From positions 1-20,981 of the forward strand of contig CAUWFE010000025.1 in NCBI GenBank assembly GCA_963558185.1: 20,981 bases of DNA. The letters run 5' to 3'. The notes beneath the pieces were generated by a model, which did not search any database, had not been told where the DNA came from, and saw only the letters and a program-made list of their open reading frames with translations. The translations under genes were made by a program, and so were the position numbers. The stretch is from UMGS1663 sp963558185. Lineage in GTDB: Bacteria > Bacillota > Clostridia > TANB77 > CAG-508. This document shows positions 14,917 through 20,981 of the stretch, one piece after another (the stretch's first letter is position 1; each line of letters starts with the position of its first letter).

Positions 14917-15597
14917 TTAAGTTCTTACAATTGTTATTGGATATCCAATAAATAAGCCACTTTCTAAAACACCATCAATATTTTTAATTTTTTCTTCATA
15001 ATCTTGATAAATTTTTATAAAATTTACGTGCAATATAACTTTTCCATTATCTGTTATTAATGGTTCTTTATCATTTTGCTTTGACATTTGTACTTTTATA
15101 TTTTTAGCACCTAATTTTTGTAACTCGAAGGATACATATTCTATTTTGTCTTTATCACACTCTACTGGTACAGGATTTTTTTCTCCTAAATAATTTACAA
15201 ATTTTGAGTCATCTACTAATATATAATTTTCTTTGCAATTTTTTATATTCAGTTTTTCTCTATATAATGCTGCTCCCATTCCTTTAATTAACCAATTATT
15301 TTTATCAACCTCATCTGCTCCATCAAAACACCAATTTGGTTTATTTTGCTTAAGAGTAGTAATTGGAATATTTAATTCATTGCATAAATTTTCTATTATA
15401 GTAGATGTTGGAATTGCCTTAATATTAAGGTTTTCATTTTTTATTTTTTTAGCAATTTCTTCTATTGCTAAGTATGATGTACTTCCAGAGCCAAAACCTA
15501 TTATTTCATTATTCTTTACTCGTGATGCTATTTTTTTTGCCAATTTTATTTTTTCTTCTCTATTTGTTATATTATTTTTCCAGTCAAATTCTAACAT
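14917..15597 (-). CDS. rpiA: Ribose-5-phosphate isomerase A
   Basis: 226 residues, the usual RpiA length. It interconverts ribose 5-phosphate and ribulose 5-phosphate in the pentose phosphate pathway. Seen: phosphate-binding loop IGFGSGSTSYLA (34-44), TS motif AIPTSTIIENL, catalytic FDGADEVD (91-98), KGMGAALYREK (105-115) with the catalytic Glu 114, and VPVECDK. The usual KGGGGALLREK appears here as KGMGAALYREK, a mild deviation near the active site. Start: AGGAG six bases before the ATG. It stands 124 bases from its upstream neighbour with a possible hairpin in between, so it may have its own promoter. Confidence 0.95.
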   Translation of the reverse strand: MLEFDWKNNITNREEKIKLAKKIASRVKNNEIIGFGSGSTSYLAIEEIAKKIKNENLNIKAIPTSTIIENLCNELNIPITTLKQNKPNWCFDGADEVDKNNWLIKGMGAALYREKLNIKNCKENYILVDDSKFVNYLGEKNPVPVECDKDKIEYVSFELQKLGAKNIKVQMSKQNDKEPLITDNGKVILHVNFIKIYQDYEEKIKNIDGVLESGLFIGYPITIVRT

Positions 15598-15634
15598 TTT
15601 ATTCTCCTACTTTTTTAATTTTATAGCAAAAGTA

Positions 15635-15684
15635 GCTTGATTAGATATGAACTTTACTTTGTAATTATCCTATCTAACTTAAGC
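15635..15684 (-). terminator. Possible weak terminator upstream of rpiA
   Basis: On the minus strand GCTT..TTAGATA pairs with TATCTAA.C(A)AGC (4 and 7 bp with a small internal loop), loop about 23 bases, followed by ACTTTTGC. It lies between the tail-anchored hypothetical gene and rpiA. The long loop and short T-tract make this tentative. Confidence 0.3.
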
Positions 15685-15721
15685 TTAAATTTTGTCTAAT
15701 AAATATTATATTTCTATTTTA

Positions 15722-16063
15722 CTAAAAAATCATTAATGCTGTCAACATGATTATTACTCCAACTAAAGAAAATGTTATTATTTTTAACTTTTTATATTTC
15801 TTTTCTAATTTTACATTTGTTTTTTTACCTTTTTCATTATTTTCCATGCATGTCTTCATATATTCTGTTATAATCATCTCTGCTTCTTTTATTATATATT
15901 GAGGGCTGCTTTTATCATTTATTTTGTTATTTTGTTCTTGATTACCTACTGTCTGCTTTTTATGTACCTGTACATTACTTTTTAATACTACAAAAGCCTC
16001 CTCAATCATATTTGATGGTAAATCACTTAATACTACTATGTTTTTCATGTTTTTAATTTCCAT
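15722..16063 (-). CDS. Hypothetical tail-anchored protein
   Basis: 113 residues. A hydrophobic N-terminal strand NIVVLSDLPSNMIEEAFVVLK precedes a polar, Gln/Asn/Lys-rich linker, then a helix (YIIKEAEMIITEYMKTCME), a very basic stretch (KGKKTNVKLEKKYKKLK) and one C-terminal membrane helix (IITFSLVGVIIMLTALMIF). This predicts a cytoplasmic domain anchored by its tail. I do not recognise a named family. The opening motif 'KNIVVL..LPSN.IEEA.VVLK' recalls conserved clostridial proteins of unknown function. Start: AAAGGG nine bases before the ATG. It follows the yyaC-type gene by 73 bases on the same strand, so a sporulation link is inferred from position only. Confidence 0.7.
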   Translation of the reverse strand: MEIKNMKNIVVLSDLPSNMIEEAFVVLKSNVQVHKKQTVGNQEQNNKINDKSSPQYIIKEAEMIITEYMKTCMENNEKGKKTNVKLEKKYKKLKIITFSLVGVIIMLTALMIF

Positions 16064-16136
16064 ATAAACACGCCCTTTCTTTTTTGATTTGTTTATATAG
16101 ATTTTTAACTTGTTTTGATTTTTTATACATATTTTT

Positions 16137-16679
16137 TTAATTATATTGTATATATTCCATAATTTCTTCTACTAAATTATCTGCTAATTGCATTACAAAA
16201 TTTAAAGATACATTTTGCAATATTTGAAAATTATATTTTGGAATTTTATAATCTTTACCTACAACTGCTTTTATTGAAATATCTCCTATTTGAACTTGAT
16301 TTTTGTGCAAACCTTTTCCTAGCATAGTTGCCTTTTTAGAAATATATATTTCACCTATATTTTCTTTTTTTGAAAGTGCTGCATCTATAACAATTATACA
16401 TGCTTTTTTATGCATATTCTCTATCTTTATTTTGTATTGTTCTATATTTTTTAAAGTAATATTATTTTCTAAATCTCCATACACATTAACATTTACAATA
16501 TTTTTTCCACTTAATTTTCTTTTTAGCTTACTTCCAACTATAGGACCAAAGCAGTCTCCTGTTAATTTATCAATCCCTATACATAAAAATACATATTCAG
16601 TCTGTTTTCCTACTTGAAGTATACATTCGTTTAATTTTCTACTTAATTTTCTTTTTTCAATTATTTGTATATTTTCCAT
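16137..16679 (-). CDS. yyaC: YyaC-family spore protease-like protein
   Basis: 180 residues. Motifs of the YyaC family: VFLCIGIDKLTGDCFGPIVGSKL (usual 'CIGTDRSTGDSLGPLVG'), VYGDLENNI, CIIVIDAALSKKENIGEIYI and GLHKNQVQIGDISIKAVV. The fold is that of the hydrogenase-maturation/GPR protease group; YyaC is a sporulation protein whose substrate is not established. Start choice: an upstream in-frame ATG at 16697 encodes MRQGGY across the ribosome binding site itself (AAGGAGG at 16690-16684), so the ATG at 16679 just after it is the likely start, though its four-base spacing is short. The Gly/Asp metal-site region is present; Thr-to-Ile at the 'GID' position is a mild change. Confidence 0.8.
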   Translation of the reverse strand: MENIQIIEKRKLSRKLNECILQVGKQTEYVFLCIGIDKLTGDCFGPIVGSKLKRKLSGKNIVNVNVYGDLENNITLKNIEQYKIKIENMHKKACIIVIDAALSKKENIGEIYISKKATMLGKGLHKNQVQIGDISIKAVVGKDYKIPKYNFQILQNVSLNFVMQLADNLVEEIMEYIQYN

Positions 16680-16713
16680 ATAGCCTCCTTGCCTCATAGT
16701 GTATACATATTCT

Positions 16714-16947
16714 TTATTTTATAATTATATTCACATTTTCACTTTTCTTATATTTTCTTAACACCATTTCTCCTTCTTCGGCTAACTTATTAGAAATAAC
16801 AAATATACTGCAATTTTCTTTTCTTAAACTTCTTATTCTCTCTTCTAAAGTATCTGAATTTTCTATCGTTTCTACATGCATTCCAAGTTTTTGAGGGATA
16901 ACAAACATATTGTTTTCTTTATTTTTTTTCATAAATGAAATTTGCAA
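16714..16947 (-). CDS. Small protein of unknown function (weak V-ATPase subunit F-like pattern)
   Basis: 77 residues from a TTG at 16947, preceded by AGGAGG eight bases upstream. A GTG at 16956 is part of that ribosome binding site and is rejected. The sequence alternates strand and helix: MFVIPQKLGMHVETIENSDT, LEERIRSLRKEN, CSIFVISNKLAEEGEMVLRKY, VNIIIK. The 'IFVIS..LAE' strand-helix step resembles V-type ATPase subunit F, but no ATPase genes are near and the protein is short, so this is only a fold-level hint. Immediately upstream of yyaC (34 bases), likely co-transcribed. Its start region lies in a hairpin (see 16946-16986). Confidence 0.55.
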   Translation of the reverse strand: MQISFMKKNKENNMFVIPQKLGMHVETIENSDTLEERIRSLRKENCSIFVISNKLAEEGEMVLRKYKKSENVNIIIK

Positions 16948-16986
16948 AAATAGCACCTCCTATTTTTATAGTAGTGTGCTATTTTT
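16946..16986 (-). terminator. Hairpin after fabI that also covers the next gene's start site
   Basis: On the minus strand AAAAATAGCAC (16986-16976) and GTGCTATTTTT (16956-16946) form a perfect 11-bp stem with a 19-base loop, starting eight bases past the fabI stop. The 3' arm ends in a T5 run, as in an intrinsic terminator. The loop ends in AGGAG, the ribosome binding site of the downstream small gene, and the T-run supplies the first two bases of its TTG start codon. Confidence 0.65.
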
Positions 16987-16994
16987 TTCTAATT

Positions 16995-17780
16995 TTATAC
17001 ACCCATTATAGAATAACCATTATCTACATGGATAATTTCTCCTGTAATTGCTGATGACATATTACTAAATAAAAATGTTGCACTATCTCCAACTTCTTTG
17101 ATAGTTACATTTCTATGTAAAGGTGCTTTTTCTTCTACAATTTCTAAAATACTGCTAAAATCTTTTATTCCCTTTGCAGATAATGTTTTTATTGGTCCTG
17201 CTGATATTCCGTTTACACGTACACCTTCTCTTCCTAAATTCATTGCTAAATACCTAATTGAAGCTTCTAGGGCTGCTTTTGCAACACCCATTACATTATA
17301 TCCATCTATAGCCTTTTCAGCTCCATAATACGTAAGTGCAACTATACTCGCATTTTCATTTAATAATTCTATGTTTTTTGCAATTCTTGCAGTTGCAACT
17401 AATGAATATGCACTAATGTCACAAGCGTGTGCATATCCTTGTCTTGAAGTTTTATAAAAATCATTTCTTAAATCTTCTGTATTTGCATGTGCAATGCTAT
17501 GTAATATTCCATCTATTTTGCCATATTTTTCTTTTACTTTTTTTAAACATTCTTCTATACTTTCATCACTAGATACATCACATTGAAATGATTCTATTTG
17601 TAATTTATCTGAATTTGGTAATTCCCTAATTAAATTTTTTACCTTATCTTCACTTTCTGATGTATTATGTGTAAAAATTATTTGAGCTCCATTTTCTATA
17701 CATGAATTTGCAACTCCCCAGGCAATACTCCATTTATTTCTGATTCCCATTATTAATATCTTTTTTCCTTGTAATAACAT
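16995..17780 (-). CDS. fabI: Enoyl-[acyl-carrier-protein] reductase [NADH]
   Basis: 261 residues. Short-chain dehydrogenase-type enoyl-ACP reductase performing the last reduction in each fatty-acid elongation cycle. Seen: N-terminal dinucleotide-binding region ILIMGIRNKWSIAWGVA, CDVSSDE, ILHSIAHAN (usual 'VHSIAFA'), catalytic Tyr151, Tyr161 and Lys168 (YYGAEKAIDGYNVMGVAKAA), and ISAGPIKTLSAKGI, all FabI-specific. The C-terminal ITGEIIHVDNGYSIMGV is typical. Start: AAGGAG seven bases before the ATG, 12 bases after accA, so it is the last gene of the fatty-acid operon. A terminator-like hairpin follows. This class is the target of triclosan-type inhibitors; sensitivity is not predictable here. 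Confidence 0.97.
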   Translation of the reverse strand: MLLQGKKILIMGIRNKWSIAWGVANSCIENGAQIIFTHNTSESEDKVKNLIRELPNSDKLQIESFQCDVSSDESIEECLKKVKEKYGKIDGILHSIAHANTEDLRNDFYKTSRQGYAHACDISAYSLVATARIAKNIELLNENASIVALTYYGAEKAIDGYNVMGVAKAALEASIRYLAMNLGREGVRVNGISAGPIKTLSAKGIKDFSSILEIVEEKAPLHRNVTIKEVGDSATFLFSNMSSAITGEIIHVDNGYSIMGV

Positions 17781-17792
17781 AATTATCTCCTT

Positions 17793-18578
17793 TTAATTAA
17801 TTTTTCTAAATTTTTTGTATCTATTTTCTATTAACTCTTCTTTTGTTTGTTCTTGTAATTTTTTTATTGTTTCATTTAAATATTGTTTAATCTCTTTTGA
17901 AACCATTTTTATATCATTTTGAGCCCCACCTTCTGGTTCTTTTATAATTTTATCAATCACTTTTAATTCATACAAGTCTTGTGCAGTAATTTTCATATTT
18001 TCTGCTGCTTCTTTTGATTTACTTGCATCTTTGTATAAAATGCTAGCAAATCCTTCTGGTGAAAGAATACAGTAAATAGAATTTTCTAACATTACTATTT
18101 TATCTCCTATTCCTATTGCTAATGCTCCTCCACTAGAGCCTTCTCCTATTACTATAGTGATTATTGGTACTCTAAACATTGACATTTCTAACATAGATGT
18201 TGCTATTGCTTCACCTTGCCCTCTTTGTTCTGCTCCTATTCCTGGATATGCTCCTGGTGTGTCTATAAATGTTATTATTGGTCTATTAAATTTATTGGCT
18301 TGCTTCATTAATCTAACTGCTTTTCTATACCCTTCTGGCTGTGGCATTCCAAAATTTCTTTCTATATTTTCTTTAGATTTTTTCCCTTTTTGTTCTCCAA
18401 TTATTGTAACAGGCATGCCATCTAAAGTTGCAATTCCTCCAACAATTGCTTTATCATCTCCAAATTCTCTATCTCCATGTAGTTCTATAAAATCATCAAA
18501 AATATTTTCTATATAATCTAATGTTTTTGGTCTTTCTGCTAATCGTGCTAGTTTAACTTTTTCCCATGCAGATTTCAT
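17793..18578 (-). CDS. accA: Acetyl-CoA carboxylase carboxyltransferase subunit alpha
   Basis: 261 residues. With AccD it transfers CO2 from carboxybiotin to acetyl-CoA, giving malonyl-CoA. Seen: AWEKVKLARLAERPKTLDYIENIF, FIELHGDREFGDDKAIVGGI, GEQKG, FGMPQPEGYRKAVRLMKQANKF, PIITFIDTPGAYPGIGAEQRGQGEAIA and VIGEGSSGGALAIGIGDKI; the last two carry the backbone oxyanion-hole glycines. The length matches the shorter Firmicutes form, which lacks the extended N-terminus of the E. coli protein. It starts seven bases after the accD stop; its AAGGA site lies within the last accD codons, so the two are translationally coupled, fitting their 1:1 complex. accB and accC are not in the window. Confidence 0.97.
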   Translation of the reverse strand: MKSAWEKVKLARLAERPKTLDYIENIFDDFIELHGDREFGDDKAIVGGIATLDGMPVTIIGEQKGKKSKENIERNFGMPQPEGYRKAVRLMKQANKFNRPIITFIDTPGAYPGIGAEQRGQGEAIATSMLEMSMFRVPIITIVIGEGSSGGALAIGIGDKIVMLENSIYCILSPEGFASILYKDASKSKEAAENMKITAQDLYELKVIDKIIKEPEGGAQNDIKMVSKEIKQYLNETIKKLQEQTKEELIENRYKKFRKIN

Positions 18579-18585
18579 ACTATTT

Positions 18586-19443
18586 TCATTCCTTTCGTTT
18601 ATGTATTTCCAATATTTTAGCTAATGTGTTTTTCATTTCACTTCTTTTAACAATTTTATCTATAAAACCATGTTCTAATAAAAATTCTGATGTTTGAAAG
18701 CCTTCTGGTAATTTTTCTCCTATTGTTTGTTCTATTACTCTTGGGCCTGCAAATCCAATTAATGCCCCTGGTTCTGCTAATATTATATCTCCTAAACTTG
18801 CAAAACTTGCAGTAACGCCACCTGTAGTTGGATCTGTTAATACACTAATGTATAATCCTCCACTCTCAAAATTAAATTTTGCTAGAGCCTGTGTTGTTTT
18901 TGCCATTTGCATTAAAGAGATTATCCCTTCTTGCATTCTAGCCCCACCTGATACACAAAATATTATTAGTGGCAATTTTTCTTTCATTGCTATTTCTATG
19001 GATATTGTGATTTTTTCGCCAACTGCTGCTCCCATACTTCCCATTAAAAAATTGCCGTCCATTATTGCTAAAATTACTTCATTACCGTTTATTTTGCATT
19101 TTCCACATGTTACTGCTTCTTTTATTTTTGTTTTTTCTTGTAATGCTTCTATCTTCTTTAAATAGCCTTCAAATTTTAGTGGGTCTGTTGTTTGTACATG
19201 TTCTGCTATTTCTATAAATGTACCTTCGTCTGCAATTTGACTTATTCTACGTCTTGCTGAAATTCTAAAATGTTTTCCACAATTCGGACAAACATTTAAA
19301 TTTTTATGTACATCTTCTAAATACAAAATTTCCTTACAATTATCACATTTTACCCACTTTCCTATTAACATATCAGATGCTTTTATATTTTTTTCACTTT
19401 TAATTTCTTCTTTATCGATTTTTCTAATTTTATCAATAATCAT
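18586..19443 (-). CDS. accD: Acetyl-CoA carboxylase carboxyltransferase subunit beta
   Basis: 285 residues. The N-terminal four-Cys zinc ribbon is complete: C33 and C36 (KCDNC), C52 and C55 (VCPNCGKHFR). The carboxyltransferase core follows: RRRISQIADEGTFIEI, DPLKFEGYLKKI, MDGNFLMGSMGAAVGEKI, IFCVSGGARMQEGIISLMQMAKT, LTDPTTGGVTASFASLGDII and GFAGPRVIEQTIGEKLPEGFQ. It partners AccA, encoded immediately downstream. Known: the zinc domain of AccD can bind its own mRNA in E. coli; whether that applies here is unknown. Start: GAGGGG seven bases before the ATG, 11 bases after the upstream flavoprotein gene. Confidence 0.97.
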   Translation of the reverse strand: MIIDKIRKIDKEEIKSEKNIKASDMLIGKWVKCDNCKEILYLEDVHKNLNVCPNCGKHFRISARRRISQIADEGTFIEIAEHVQTTDPLKFEGYLKKIEALQEKTKIKEAVTCGKCKINGNEVILAIMDGNFLMGSMGAAVGEKITISIEIAMKEKLPLIIFCVSGGARMQEGIISLMQMAKTTQALAKFNFESGGLYISVLTDPTTGGVTASFASLGDIILAEPGALIGFAGPRVIEQTIGEKLPEGFQTSEFLLEHGFIDKIVKRSEMKNTLAKILEIHKRKE

Positions 19444-19454
19444 TTTTTTCCCCT

Positions 19455-20552
19455 CTATTTTGTTAAATATTTTTTTGTGTCTTCTACAAGTTCTCTAATT
19501 AATTCATGTACAGTTACAATTTTTTCTATACGATATGCATTACTTCCACAAAATATAAGTCCTTCTTCTAAGTTTCCGTTTACTGAATTTATTAAGGCTT
19601 TTGTTATACAATATGGCGTTTGCAATGGATTACATGTTTTAATGCATTTTAAACATTTTGTAATTTTTGGCTTTTCATTTTTTACTTTTTTTATAAAGTT
19701 ATTGCAAATTGCTCTTCCTGGCATTCCAACAGGACTTTTTACTATTTCTATATCTTCTTTTTTACAGTTTACATATGCTTGTTTAAAAGCTAAATCTGCA
19801 TCACATTCTTCTGTTGCTACAAATCTAGTTGCCATTTGAACTCCACTTGCTCCAAGTTTTAAATATTTGGCAATATCTTTACCATTAAAAATTCCTCCTG
19901 CTACTATTATTGGTATTTGTTTATTTGTTTCTTCTTCTATTTGTTTTACTTCTTTTACCACTTCTTTTGTAATTTCTTCTAAACTTAGGTTTACATTCTC
20001 ATCAGTTAATTCTTCTAGTTTGAATCCTAAATGTCCACCTGCTTCTGGTCCTTCTATTACTATCATATCTGGAATATAATTATATTTTGTTCGCCATAAT
20101 TTTATTATTAGTTTAGCACCTCTTGCTGATGAAATAATTGGTGCTATTTTAGTTTTTGTTCCTTTTACTAATTCTGGTAAATCTTTAGGTAGACCTGCTC
20201 CTGAAATAATTAAATCTATTCCTTTTTTTACTACTTCTTTTACCATTTCAGAATAATTATTTAATGCACACATAATGTTAATTCCTATAATTCCTTTTGG
20301 TGCTATTTTTCTTGCTTCATCTATTTCTTTTCCTATTGCTCTTAAATTTGCTTGCACTGGATTTTTATAAAAGTCTTCTTCTTTATATCCAATGTCTGCT
20401 GTAGAAATAATGCCTATTCCTCCTTCTTTTGCTACATTTCCTGCTAATTTATGTGCAGATACTCCAACTCCCATTCCACCTTGTATAATAGGATACTTAG
20501 AAATTTTATCTCCTACTCTAATTCCTTTTAATTTTATATTATTTTCATTCAT
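19455..20552 (-). CDS. FMN-dependent nitronate monooxygenase / FabK-like enoyl reductase
   Basis: 365 residues, TIM barrel of the 2-nitropropane dioxygenase/FabK family. Seen: PIIQGGMGVGVSAHKLAGNV (FMN-binding start), GINIMCALNNY, LIISGAGLP, VIEGPEAGGHLGF with the catalytic-type His174, PIIVAGGIFNGKDIAKYLKLGASGVQMATRFVATEECDA, and a C-terminal extension with clustered Cys (KCLKCIKTCNPLQTPYCITKA) and LIFCGSNAYRI. FabK enzymes are about 320 residues without this Cys region; the longer form is usually annotated nitronate monooxygenase, yet in Clostridia it often sits in fatty-acid operons. Whether it reduces enoyl-ACP or has another substrate is open. Start: AGAGG seven bases before the ATG. It leads the operon; an extended -10 lies at 20663-20671. 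Confidence 0.85.
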   Translation of the reverse strand: MNENNIKLKGIRVGDKISKYPIIQGGMGVGVSAHKLAGNVAKEGGIGIISTADIGYKEEDFYKNPVQANLRAIGKEIDEARKIAPKGIIGINIMCALNNYSEMVKEVVKKGIDLIISGAGLPKDLPELVKGTKTKIAPIISSARGAKLIIKLWRTKYNYIPDMIVIEGPEAGGHLGFKLEELTDENVNLSLEEITKEVVKEVKQIEEETNKQIPIIVAGGIFNGKDIAKYLKLGASGVQMATRFVATEECDADLAFKQAYVNCKKEDIEIVKSPVGMPGRAICNNFIKKVKNEKPKITKCLKCIKTCNPLQTPYCITKALINSVNGNLEEGLIFCGSNAYRIEKIVTVHELIRELVEDTKKYLTK

Positions 20553-20598
20553 ATATAATCCTCTTTTTCTGCAAGTTAATTGATTTATTATAAGAAAA

Positions 20599-20633
20599 TT
20601 GGCTTCGCCAAATGTGTATTTTGCTTCGCAAAA
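20599..20633 (-). repeat. Two GCGAAGC-core mini-hairpins in the fatty-acid operon leader
   Basis: TTGGCTTCGCCAA (20599-20611) and TTTTGCTTCGCAAAA (20619-20633) are two perfect short palindromes 7 bases apart. On the minus (transcribed) strand both contain GCGAAGC, known as an exceptionally stable mini-hairpin in DNA. They lie in the presumed 5' leader between the promoter candidate and the first gene of the operon. They are tandem, unlike a single terminator, and are not followed by long T-runs. Confidence 0.6.
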
Positions 20634-20662
20634 CTACATAGATTAAAGTAACTTAACCTTGT

Positions 20663-20671
20663 ATTATAGCA
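20663..20671 (-). promoter_or_regulatory. Candidate extended -10 promoter of the fatty-acid operon
   Basis: On the minus strand TGCTATAAT gives a TG-extended -10 with a perfect TATAAT (20668-20663). No good -35 is present, which is usual for extended -10 promoters. Transcription would start near 20656, giving a leader of about 105 bases containing the two mini-hairpins. No FapR or FabT operator was recognised. Confidence 0.45.
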
Positions 20672-20751
20672 AAAATCTAAAAAAATATAACCTGCTTTTT
20701 GTTTGTTATTTGCAGATTATATATTTTTTTATTTAAATTTTCTATTGTTAT

Positions 20752-20771
20752 GACTGGTCAATTTGACAGTC
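20752..20771 (-). other. Hairpin three bases past the stop of the GC-rich frame
   Basis: GACTG and CAGTC arms plus TCA/TGA form an 8-bp stem with one bulged base and a tiny loop. On the minus strand no T-run follows, so it does not look like a terminator. In known diversity-generating retroelements a short hairpin/cruciform lies a few bases downstream of the variable region and aids retrohoming, and its position here matches that arrangement. Confidence 0.55.
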
Positions 20772-20774
20772 CCT

Positions 20775-20981
20775 CTAAGACATGGGCACGACCACCGGGC
20801 GGAACCCATCAGCGTAATAGCTAGCGCCATCATCACGAGCGAAAGAGAAGCTACCAGCATCAGAACTACCCCACAAATCGCCTCCACAGCCGACGAACGG
20901 ATGGCCCAAGCCGGCAAAGTACGAGCAGTCGCTGTTCCATGCTTCTCTACCGGTTCCAGCCGTAGATGTTTCTCTTATGGC
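20775..20981 (-). CDS. C-terminal fragment of a C-type-lectin/FGE-like protein, possible DGR target (runs off right edge)
   Basis: Seen: from the right edge a frame with no stop runs 68 codons to a TAG at 20777-20775. It reads AIRETSTAGTGREAWNSDCS, YFAGLGHPFVGCGGDLWGSS, DAGSFSFARDDGASYYADGF, RPVVVPMS. G+C is about 56% by count (116 of 207), against roughly a quarter in the neighbouring genes. Known: 'W-RGG....G-F-F.....A....GFRPV' endings belong to formylglycine-generating-enzyme/C-type-lectin-like domains, which include many DGR variable proteins and clostridial prepilin-like proteins. Many codons end in C or T (NNY), as expected where AAY codons are mutated at A. Inferred: ligand-binding tip of a surface or phage-type protein. 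The start and the rest of the protein are outside the window. Confidence 0.6.
   Translation of the reverse strand, partial: AIRETSTAGTGREAWNSDCSYFAGLGHPFVGCGGDLWGSSDAGSFSFARDDGASYYADGFRPVVVPMS

Noticed and set aside
16948..16956. GTG at 16956 as start of the small gene before yyaC
   Set aside because: The GTG overlaps the AGGAGG ribosome binding site itself; TTG at 16947 is correctly spaced.
20553..20774. A diversity-generating retroelement template repeat or reverse transcriptase next to the GC-rich segment
   Set aside because: This stretch is AT-rich, contains only the leader hairpins and a promoter candidate, and no reverse-transcriptase motif or second copy of the variable-like sequence occurs anywhere in the window.
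20729..20917. A 62-codon minus-strand frame starting MPAWAIRSSAVEAICG
   Set aside because: It overlaps the GC-rich segment in another frame and its translation has no recognisable motif, whereas the frame ending at 20775 gives a coherent lectin/FGE-like C-terminus.

Overview
The window comes from a very AT-rich, endospore-forming low-GC Gram-positive bacterium, most likely an uncultured gut-type member of the Clostridia. The evidence is the strong Shine-Dalgarno sites (AGGAGG-like), near-consensus sigma-A promoters, the sporulation-linked genes (spoVS, an sspH-type SASP, a yyaC-type gene, a DUF2953/YtfI-like gene), a sortase-anchored BspA-type leucine-rich-repeat protein and a clostridial-type prepilin leader. 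No rRNA, tRNA, CRISPR array, transposase or integrase was found.

Layout. 1-2100 is a surface-protein/accessory stretch: the N-terminus of a prepilin-like gene running off the left edge, a decayed reading frame, and an LPQTG-anchored LRR protein containing a 273-bp tandem duplication that is base-for-base identical. 2304-7930 holds recD2 (interrupted near its 3' end by one extra base), a small helical protein, a Cys-rich mini membrane protein and a U32-type peptidase/rRNA hydroxylase-like protein. 7970-10862 (all minus strand) is recA-recX-scpA-DUF2953, led by a good promoter with an overlapping LexA-like box. 11241-12830 is a membrane-anchored peptide-binding protein, flanked on both sides by large imperfect palindromes (about 176 and 275 bp). 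13245-14430 is ymdB-spoVS. 14665-14854 is an sspH gene broken by one extra base. 14917-16947 carries rpiA, a tail-anchored hypothetical protein, a yyaC-type gene and a small unknown gene. 16995-20552 is a tight fatty-acid operon: FMN oxidoreductase (nitronate monooxygenase/FabK-like)-accD-accA-fabI. The final 207 bp (20775-20981) jump to about 56% G+C and encode the C-terminus of a C-type-lectin/FGE-like protein ending in GFRPVV, with a hairpin 3 nt past its stop codon. This resembles the variable region of a diversity-generating retroelement (DGR) target.

How the genes fit together: recA/recX and recD2 serve recombination and repair; scpA serves chromosome condensation; accD/accA supply malonyl-CoA and fabI (perhaps also the FabK-like flavoprotein) the enoyl-ACP reduction step; ymdB/spoVS/yyaC/sspH/DUF2953 point to sporulation. 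The most notable items are the GC-rich DGR-like C-terminus at the right edge, the paired long palindromes around the binding-protein gene, the perfect 273-bp duplication, and two single-base frameshifts that both lie at a CGG triplet. All family assignments are by reading motifs, not by database search.
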